From: Grammothele lineata
Taxonomy: Eukaryota; Basidiomycota; Agaricomycetes; Polyporales; Polyporaceae
Length of the DNA: 64,000 nucleotides
Assembly: GCA_002150815.3 (NCBI GenBank)
Contig: NDFF03000001.1
Location: 744,001 to 808,000 of the forward strand
Reading direction: 5' to 3'
Positions 56,998-64,000 of this stretch are shown here, one piece after another. Position numbers and translations under genes: made by a program. Positions within the stretch are counted from its first letter, which is position 1, and each line of letters starts with the position of its first letter. The notes under the pieces are model-generated. The model was not told the origin of the DNA. It did not search any database and saw only the letters and a program-made list of their open reading frames with translations.

Positions 56998-59217
56998 ATG
57001 CCCCCAGACGCCGCGTCCGGTAGTGGCGCCTCGACACGCAGCAAACCAACCACCCGTAGCTCTATCCGCCAGTCGTTCGGCCTCTCCTCCGTCGGCAAGG
57101 CCCTCGCAGACGTCATGCACAAGGACTCCAAGGAGAACGAGAAGGAGCGCGACAGGGCCACGAAGAAGAAGGATGCCGCCGCGCGCCGCACCAGCGCCAT
57201 CAGCCTCGCGCCCCCCGCGCGCGCATCCACCGAGCGGCCCCCGTCGAGGAAGAAGGACGTCGAGGACTCGCCCGAGGCCAAGACCATCACCCGCCACTCC
57301 CGCCGCCAGTCCGCGCTCCGCAAGCTCACCGGCGCCGAGGAGCAGGCCGCCACCATGGCGCTGCCCTCGTCGTCGGACAGCGCGAGCCCACCCAAGGCGT
57401 CCATCAGCGCACGCTCGGGTTCGGTACGCCAGCGCAATTCGATCAACGCGTCGGGTCTCCCCAAGTACCGGCCTCGCTCGATGCTCGGCGAGCAGGCCAT
57501 CGTCGCGCCTAAGAAGGCCCCCTCGCCGACTCATCATGGGGCTCGCCGCCGCCGCATGAGCAGCTCGGATGACGAGACCGACGAGGTCAAGACCCCCAAG
57601 GAGCTCTCCCCGCTCGATGTCTCCGCCGCGGCGAACAAGGGTGGTCGGCCGATCTCACCGCTCCCTCATCGTGGCGCACTCAAAGTCAACCTGACCTCCG
57701 CGATCAATGTGAGACCTGCGACGCCGGAGAAGAAGGATAAGGGCGTTCCCCAGCCCAAGCCGTCCCCGTCGTCCGTGCGTACCACGTCTACAAAAGTCTC
57801 GAAGGTCAGCAAGATGTCTACTCCACCATCGAGCTCGGCGTCCTCACGGTCGGCTCAGCCCCGCCCGCCGTCGTCTGCATCATCTTCCGTCTCTGCCGGT
57901 TCCTTGAGAGTCCCAGGCACTCCACCTACCCCGACTATGATGGGCAGTGTCGCAAAGGGAACTAATTCCCTTCGTTTAAAGAACATCTCTGGCGGTTCGA
58001 GTCCGCTGCGCGGTGAAGTCGTCCCCAGCCCATCCAATTCTCCTTCTCCATCCGGTCGCGTTCGTAAGAACGGTCATTCTATTCACGTCCGGGGCGCGTC
58101 TGTACCAGCCGAGATGTCATCTGTGCACACTCCTAAGATCTTGAAAGAGGGAGACAGCTTCGACAGCATTGATGCAGACGACGTTGAGTTCATGCTCGGC
58201 TCCTCTGTTTCCCCCACTGCTCCCACACCTGCTATTCCTCGTGCGCGGCCTAGACCTAAAGACACGAGTGACCCCCACACACCGTCTCGTCAACCGTTCC
58301 TACCCTCTCGCGCCAATCTATCCTACGCCTCACCTTCTCAGCCGTCCTCGTCGGAAAGCTCACCATTCTTACGACCGAGAGCACGCCTTCCCGGAAATGA
58401 TCGCGGCTCCATCCTCTCATGGGAGCAGCTCGCGAAGCACAGCAAAACTCTTGACGACGAGGACGTCGAGCGCATGATCTCTGAAATGCCCGCGCCCTTC
58501 CGCCCAGGCGCCATCTCCCCCGCCTTGAGCACCATCGACCTCCCGGAGAGCCCAAATCTCAGCGCGCTTCCCTCGCCTACCGGGTATGGCTCGATCTCGC
58601 AGGTGCTTCTTCCGGACGTCACGCCCTCGCCCGCGATCCACAACACCACACACCTCTTCGATAACATCAAGCCCGAGTCGCCCACGACGCCCACCGAGGG
58701 CGGCTCGGGCGCTGCCGCACTCACGCTCGTCCGCCTGCAGCTCGCCGCGGCGGAGAGCCGCGCACAGGAGCGCCTCGCGCAAATGCAAGCGCTCGAAGAG
58801 CAGCTGCACGCGGCCAAGGAGGCGCGCCGGCGCGACGCGGACGCGCTCGCGGCGCAGGTCGCGGAGCTCGAGGAGCAGGTGCACGCGCAACTGCTCGTCG
58901 AGAGCCAGCGCGCGGAGCAAATCGCGGTCCTGGAGGAGATGCTCCGCGACGCGCAGGTCGCGCAGGACCGCGTGGCTAAGGACGCGGCGCGCCGTGCGGA
59001 GGACGCGTTGTGTGCGAGCCGTGCGGCGGCGCTTCAGGCCCGCCAGGTCCAGGCGAGGGCGGACGTCGCGATGGCGGCGAAGGAGGCCGGCGCGGCGTGG
59101 GTCGCGGTACGGCACACCGCGGAGAGCGAGATTGAGCTCGTGAGGTCGAGCAGGGAGATGCTCGGGCTGCTTCTCGCAGGCTTGGACCATAGCTTGGTTC
59201 AACTGGGTCGCGTGTGA
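56998..59217 (+). CDS. Hypothetical disordered protein with C-terminal coiled coil
   Basis: Unrecognised 739-residue protein from a single exon. I chose ATG 56998 for its context (ACCACCATGC) and the protein-like start MPPDAASGSGASTRSKPTTR; the open frame extends 82 codons further up but with low-quality sequence. Residues 1-550 are basic, Ser/Pro/Arg-rich and mostly disordered, with many SP/TP sites that suggest phosphorylation by proline-directed kinases. Short conserved-looking pieces include RSSIRQSFGLSSVGKALADV, FDSIDADDVEFMLGSSVSPT and LSWEQLAKHSKTLDDEDVER. About residues 570-720 are a heptad-rich coiled coil (LQLAAAESRAQERLAQMQAL and on). There are no introns, unusual among its neighbours. 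A cytoskeletal or cell-division scaffold is a guess only. Confidence 0.75.
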   Translation: MPPDAASGSGASTRSKPTTRSSIRQSFGLSSVGKALADVMHKDSKENEKERDRATKKKDAAARRTSAISLAPPARASTERPPSRKKDVEDSPEAKTITRHSRRQSALRKLTGAEEQAATMALPSSSDSASPPKASISARSGSVRQRNSINASGLPKYRPRSMLGEQAIVAPKKAPSPTHHGARRRRMSSSDDETDEVKTPKELSPLDVSAAANKGGRPISPLPHRGALKVNLTSAINVRPATPEKKDKGVPQPKPSPSSVRTTSTKVSKVSKMSTPPSSSASSRSAQPRPPSSASSSVSAGSLRVPGTPPTPTMMGSVAKGTNSLRLKNISGGSSPLRGEVVPSPSNSPSPSGRVRKNGHSIHVRGASVPAEMSSVHTPKILKEGDSFDSIDADDVEFMLGSSVSPTAPTPAIPRARPRPKDTSDPHTPSRQPFLPSRANLSYASPSQPSSSESSPFLRPRARLPGNDRGSILSWEQLAKHSKTLDDEDVERMISEMPAPFRPGAISPALSTIDLPESPNLSALPSPTGYGSISQVLLPDVTPSPAIHNTTHLFDNIKPESPTTPTEGGSGAAALTLVRLQLAAAESRAQERLAQMQALEEQLHAAKEARRRDADALAAQVAELEEQVHAQLLVESQRAEQIAVLEEMLRDAQVAQDRVAKDAARRAEDALCASRAAALQARQVQARADVAMAAKEAGAAWVAVRHTAESEIELVRSSREMLGLLLAGLDHSLVQLGRV

Positions 59218-59626
59218 GATTTGTCTTCTCGGTTTCTGTACGTGTTTCTTTGGATTGCTGTGTGCCTGAGTGCTGACTCGATTGCTGCTTCAGGTATATA
59301 TCACATCTATCAACACCTCATTCTCCTCGCCTTGTCATCATTTTGTACCTCTCGGTATTTGTACGTCGTTATCTCACGATGCCCCTTATGCTCCCCCCAT
59401 TACCCCTCACGCCTTCTTGGATTCCGACTTCACGACAGTTTGGACGACGCGGATGGAAATCCAACTATTTGTACAGTGTACACAGTGTATATATCCTAAT
59501 AATTCACGATGACTCGTACTGCTCTGAACCCTCGATGCATGCATCCAAGAGGCACCCGTGGCTGTCCGCGGGGTTGACATGGGTAAGCCGATTTAGCACG
59601 GCTTGTAGAATGACGTTGTCCCTGTT
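59218..59626. other. Intergenic between convergent genes
   Basis: 3' flanks of the coiled-coil unknown gene and KNL1, T-rich on the plus strand. No further gene seen. Confidence 0.6.
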
Positions 59627-62600
59627 TCAATCGCCGACATTAGTCAAAGGCATGTTCATAGTTGCTGAAGTCACGCACTGAATGGCTCCATAAGCCACCT
59701 CAACATGGGATTTGAGCCCACGCACGGCCAGCGGCCAGCGGGTATAGGTGTCCTTATCCAAGAGGAACGAGATATATGCCTTCCCCTTCACGCGGGGAAA
59801 TATGACAGCCACTGTCGCCTTCAGGTAGTCCAGACCCTGCTCGTCGTTGACGATCTCGACGTCCAGTGGGTACTTGATCGCGAGGAAGGTGAACTGCGAG
59901 CGGAGCTGAGAGCAGCCTGACCAGAAATCGCCCAATATCTCAGTGATCTGCGCGCACGGGGGGGGCAATTTAGTTGGGACGTAAGGTATATGTGTGGCGA
60001 TGTTTACCTGTTTGAGACTCAGCTTGTCCTGCGACTCAGCGATGAGGCTACGAGCGGTCTTGATGATGAGCTCCGTAAACGCGGGAAAAGGGTCGCGTTC
60101 CTTGAGCTTGGACTGCTCGGTCTTGCTGATGGCGAATCGGGGACGAATGGGGGTATAGTTATTGCAGGGAATCGTAACGCGATATCTGGAGGCGTAAATG
60201 AACTCCACGAGATCCGGAGAGAGTTTGACCATGTGCCACATGTGGAGGTCTTCCATGGCTTCAAGTTCGCCTTCGTAGAATGAGTGTCAGGATCAGCGAA
60301 AACATCTAGAGCATTGCAAACCATCCCCACCCTTGAGCCTGAATACCTCAGCGCTGGTGCTCTCTTTCTGGATATGCGCGATACGCTTCGATCTGTCAAT
60401 AGCGACGTTGGCTTCTTCCTTTTGAGAATTGATTTCGGTGAGCTTTTCCTCGAGCCTCTCAAGCTTGGCCTTTGCCTCGGACACATCCGACTTGAATACC
60501 TCAATCTGGGCGCTATACAGTCGTCCCTGTCAGCAGCGCTCACTCGTATGTTGTTTGTGTGCCTTACTTCTGCTCGGCAATGGATGACTTGAGCTCGTTG
60601 AGGTAGTCTTTGTCGGAGTTTTCAATCTCGTCAATGTCAGCTTGCTCTTGTTCCAGAAGGCGTGTCACCTCCTCGTACTCTTGGCGAAGAGAGGGCAAGA
60701 GATCCTGGGCCTCTTTGATGACGCCAGCGAGGTACGTCGCATCCTGAAAACGCACTTAACTAGCAGGTAATTATCGTTTTTGTTTGGCCTACCGATTCGA
60801 GATTGGAGAAGCCCTGCGTGGCGGTCTCGTACAGCTGCGCGACCCATTGCTGTTTCCAGTCGTACCATTGACTCTTTGCAGTGCCAATGTTGTTCGCCTT
60901 GATGAGTTTGAGTTGATGCTACGAGGGGCCAAATCAGCGGCTACCATCATGTAAAGTGAACCCACGCACAATGAGCATGGCTTGTTCGCTCTCATCCACG
61001 TTCGCGAACTCCCTGAACAAACTCGGTGTGTCCTTCAGCGCCTCTTCCTCTGCCTCTTTGTAGATCTTCTTGCATTCTTGTACGTATGCCGTCAGGTCCC
61101 GTGTTACTGCGGTGTAGAGATCTATCCGGGGCATATCGACCGCCATTGCAATGGCGAACTCGGCCAACGGTATCGGTTCTTCCTCCGCTACGCTTTCGCC
61201 CAGTTCTTCAGGAGCCGCGGTCGACGAGCGTCGCCGACGGCGTGGCCGCAACTGGCCGGGGCCAACCGTTGAGCGACGGGGACGAGGCATCGTGAGTTCG
61301 TCCATGAACCGGATGCCGGTCATCTGGAAGAACTGCTCGATAGAGATGGCGGGCTACGAAGAGAGACATGAGCAATCTTCAAGACTCCACAGTATTCATG
61401 TATACCTCGTCGTCATCCTGCACCGGCTCTTCCGGTACACTCTCGCGCCAAGCTTGTGAGACACCTGCACCTGTTGGCTCGGGAGGATCGTCCACTGCCA
61501 TCGAAACGTCGATGATCGGCCGCGAGCTTGACGGTTGGTTAATGTGAGTAGACATCCGTCGCGGCAACGCATTGGTAGGCGCGACTGTAGCTGGCGGAGC
61601 TGCGACGAGAGGTGGAGCAGCCGCAAGCTCGGGCTCCTCAGCAGGCGATTCTGTTGCCCTCCCTTTGCCCTTATTAACAGAGGGTGTAGGTGGCGCGCTC
61701 GCAACGAACGACGCTTGTTCTTCCGCAATCTGGGAAAGGTCAGGGTACAACGGTTCTCCTGTCTGTTCTGTTGATGGCCTTGTTGATCGTGGGAACGGCA
61801 GCCCTAGGCTGCTACCGGAGGGCTGCGCACCAACGCTCGCGCGCGGACGAGCGAGGCCAGCACCACCCGAGACCTTTTCCGGACTACTCGCGCGTATGCC
61901 GCTTGGATTTGGAGGTAAGACACCAGCCCCTAGACTCTTGCGCTGGGCAAAGTATCCCGAGGGTCGACGGAGCGTGCTGATGCTCGCACGTCTGTTCCCG
62001 TTGTCGGTGGCTGTTGACTGATTATCAACCTCCGAGGACGAGTCAGGTGCTGAATGGCTGTTCGATGAGGAAGCATTTGTGTGGATGGGGCGCTTAGGCG
62101 ATTTGGGTACGGTTGGCGGAGCGAACGCCGCAGTACCGCGATGAGGTTGAGGCGGAGCGGGAGATTTGCTTCGTGCTGGCGCCTTAGAGGGAGACCCTGC
62201 GCGGGGGAGGTTGAAACTAAACGGCTTGGGAACAGTGGCAGGTCCAGGAGATTTTGCAGGAGAGCGCGACCGGTCGCTGGAGGCCTGTGCGGGAGTAGTG
62301 GGTGGAGCGGAGAAGACAGAGGGCGGTTGTCCATTCGTAGCGGGCGCGCTGAAGATGCTGGATGACAGATTGGGGACAGCGGAGGTCCGTGAAGAATTGG
62401 GGGCACTGAAAACACTGGGTGCGAGGGAAGGTTGGAGCATATTATCGGTAGTGGGCTCGGTGGATAGGTTGGGCGCACTGAAGGCATTGGATGAAAGCGC
62501 ACTGGGCACGCTGAGGATATTGGACGAGAGTGAAGGGGTCGATGCATTGAAAGCGCTACCTTGAGCTGACCCTTGAGAGCCTGACGTATCGCCAGGGGAA

Positions 62601-63841
62601 GCGGGTATTATAGGTATTCCGATAAGACCGCCTCGTGCGTCGGTCATATCCATGGATGACTCCAAGGTACCCAAGCTCGTACGCTGTGTTAGATTGACCG
62701 TACGATTGTCCAAGTCAAAATCCTCGCCGAAGCTGTCCTCGGTACTGAAGGTATCGTCTCTGATTTCTGGGGTAGGGTCATCACTGAAACTATCCTCAGG
62801 CGCGACAGATGTGGGTGGTCCAAGGGGGATGCCAAAAGATGCACGAGCTTTCTGCAGACGACTCATCGCAGTAGTCAGATCCATATCGAGTTCTCCATCA
62901 CCATCTTCCTCCATGAGCGATTGTCCGGGGGATGGCTGTATCAGAAGAGCGTCGTCGTCGGATTCTGGTGGAGGAGGTTCGTATGGCTCGCTCCCTGCAT
63001 GGGTCATCGCGCGCAACTGCAACAGCATAGGGTCTATTTCTTGTGGGGCCCGCACTACTGGGATGGTATACTCCATTGGTTCTCCAGAAGAGCCTTCGGA
63101 CATGAATGACCCCTGCCCAGAAGACATGGACATATCTTCAGAGAACGATTGTCCTTCCTCCGGAAGGCCCTCCAGCTGCGAGTCTTGTGGGAGGTTTTCA
63201 GCGGCATTGCTTGTCGCAGTCATAATAGATGAACGTCGCCGTCCCACACCGGGAAGGGACCGCCGATGTGGACCGCCCAAAGAAAGCGAACGCTTGCGTT
63301 CGATGTTGCGAGCAATGGCCTCCGTGACCTCCATATCGGACTCATCGTCTTCCTCTTCTGTGAACTCTTCATCTTCTACTGCAGAGCTATCCGGAAACCC
63401 GGACTGTGGAAGGAAGTCCTGGGGAAGAAGCGCTGTGTCGTCCAAGTCCATGTCCATTGACTGCTCACCAAATTCACTATACATCCCAGAAGACCGGCGA
63501 CGCATTGAGCTACGCCTCCTGGACTGGCCTGGTATCGCATTCTCGTCATTCTCGGCACGGGTGATGAAGACGGGAGCAGGCGGATTAGCAGGAGAGTCTG
63601 GTTCGGCCGGAGAAGAAGGAGGGTCGCCTTTGTTCGCGTCGGGGTGGAACAAGCGGACATGAGTGTGCGCAGCAAAACTGACGCGGCGTGCGAGACTCTT
63701 GCGAGGGCCATGTCCATGCACCTCGGTGAAGTCCATGGTCTGTGTGACATCTGTACTTGCAGCAACCGAAGATTCTGCCGCATCTGATACCCGTCCCAGA
63801 GGAAGGTTGAGGGACGCCTTGAGAATACTTTTGCGTGGGGC
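59627..63841 (-). CDS. Kinetochore scaffold Spc105/KNL1 (Spc7), 5' end uncertain
   Basis: Outer-kinetochore scaffold of the KMN network that recruits PP1 and the Bub spindle-checkpoint proteins. The exon beginning at 63841 opens with APRKSILKASLNLPL, a SILK-type PP1 site, then MDFTEVHGHGPRKSLARRVSFAAHT, where RVSF is the second PP1 site. MELT-like motifs follow in the long disordered part: MDFTEV, MEVTEA, MDLTTA and MDMTDA. The Spc7 domain starts at TGIRFMDELTMPRPRRST and continues with coiled coils (LRQEYEEVTRLLEQEQADID, KAKLERLEEKLTEINSQKEE) and the RWD tail (MWHMVKLSPDLVEFIYASRY to KGKAYISFLLDKDTYTRWPL). Introns lie near 61.36, 60.94, 60.77, 60.54, 60.3 and 59.97 kb. The first exon(s) are upstream of 63841. 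A short one from ATG 63958 keeps phase but is not supported by similarity, so the true start may lie past the right edge. Confidence 0.92.
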
Positions 63842-64000
63842 CTGGTAGAGAGCTTAGCATGAGGAGTTGACGCGCACCACCGGAGAGAGAAGGTGCAGTC
63901 TGAGTTCAGGCCTTTCCCGCCGTCCCGACGAGCGACTGATTCTTTTCGCAATAACCATTGCTACCTGCGCCTTCTACATGTTCCGCGGCGAAGAGACTCA
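63842..64000. other. Right edge, probable KNL1 5' exon/intron region
   Basis: The sequence immediately upstream of the KNL1 exon ends in a good acceptor (CTCTACCAG on the minus strand). A candidate first exon is 63958 to about 63881; the alternative is that the first exon is outside the window. Confidence 0.35.

Noticed and set aside
57023..57559. Arg/Pro-rich frames overlapping the 5' part of the coiled-coil unknown gene
   Set aside because: Shadow frames of the high-GC coding sequence; only the 56998 frame is long and continuous.

Overview
The window is nuclear DNA from a filamentous basidiomycete, most likely a mushroom-forming Agaricomycete (a polypore-like fungus would fit, but the sequence does not settle the order). 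The signs are dense genes on both strands, many introns of about 50-60 nt with GT..CTRAY..AG signals, GC-rich third positions, Kozak-like CACCATG starts, and basidiomycete-type versions of Spc105/KNL1, tricalbin, RINT1/Tip20 and the TFIIIC large subunit. I see no rRNA, convincing tRNA, CRISPR array or intact transposon.

Layout from left to right. 1-4070 (-) is the TFIIIC B-block-binding subunit, cut at the left edge. 4871-5592 (-) is a UPS/PRELI mitochondrial lipid-transfer protein. 6454-9333 (-) is a peroxisomal ABCD half-transporter. 9711-10716 (+) is a basic unknown. 10850-12792 (-) is a secreted GH43 glycosidase. 13492-16592 (-) is MCM3. 17300-17610 (-) is a tiny secreted precursor with KR-bounded repeat peptides. 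17.6-21.6 kb is gene-poor. 21622-23736 (-) is Prp17/Cdc40, divergent from a Myb plus zinc-finger factor at 23921-26170 (+). Four minus-strand genes follow: Ugo1, RINT1/Tip20, a HAD hydrolase and a beta-carbonic anhydrase (26.7-34.4 kb). After a 2.5-kb gap comes tricalbin (36961-42523, +). Next are an OPT transporter (-) divergent from a TauD-type dioxygenase (+), MTQ2 (-) divergent from an unknown 177-residue protein (+) with a large inverted repeat between them, a GGACCA minisatellite, an SGNH hydrolase (-), an APH-fold kinase-like protein (-) divergent from ALG10 (+), a coiled-coil unknown (+), and Spc105/KNL1 (-) at the right edge.

Most genes are housekeeping genes serving separate pathways: Pol III transcription, replication, splicing, kinetochore, N-glycosylation, ER-PM contacts, Golgi-ER tethering, mitochondrial fusion and lipid transfer, peroxisomal import, and release-factor methylation. 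The accessory part is nutritional or secreted: GH43, OPT plus TauD, SGNH and the small repeat peptide precursor. No clear biosynthetic cluster is present.

The points most worth following are the KR-processed repeat peptide gene (17.3-17.6 kb), a palindromic tRNA-type B box inside intron 1 of the TFIIIC B-block subunit gene, the Myb/zinc-finger fusion, the 35-nt-arm inverted repeat in the MTQ2/unknown promoter, and the OPT/TauD divergent pair. Exon boundaries were read by hand from splice signals and phase and have not been checked against transcripts.
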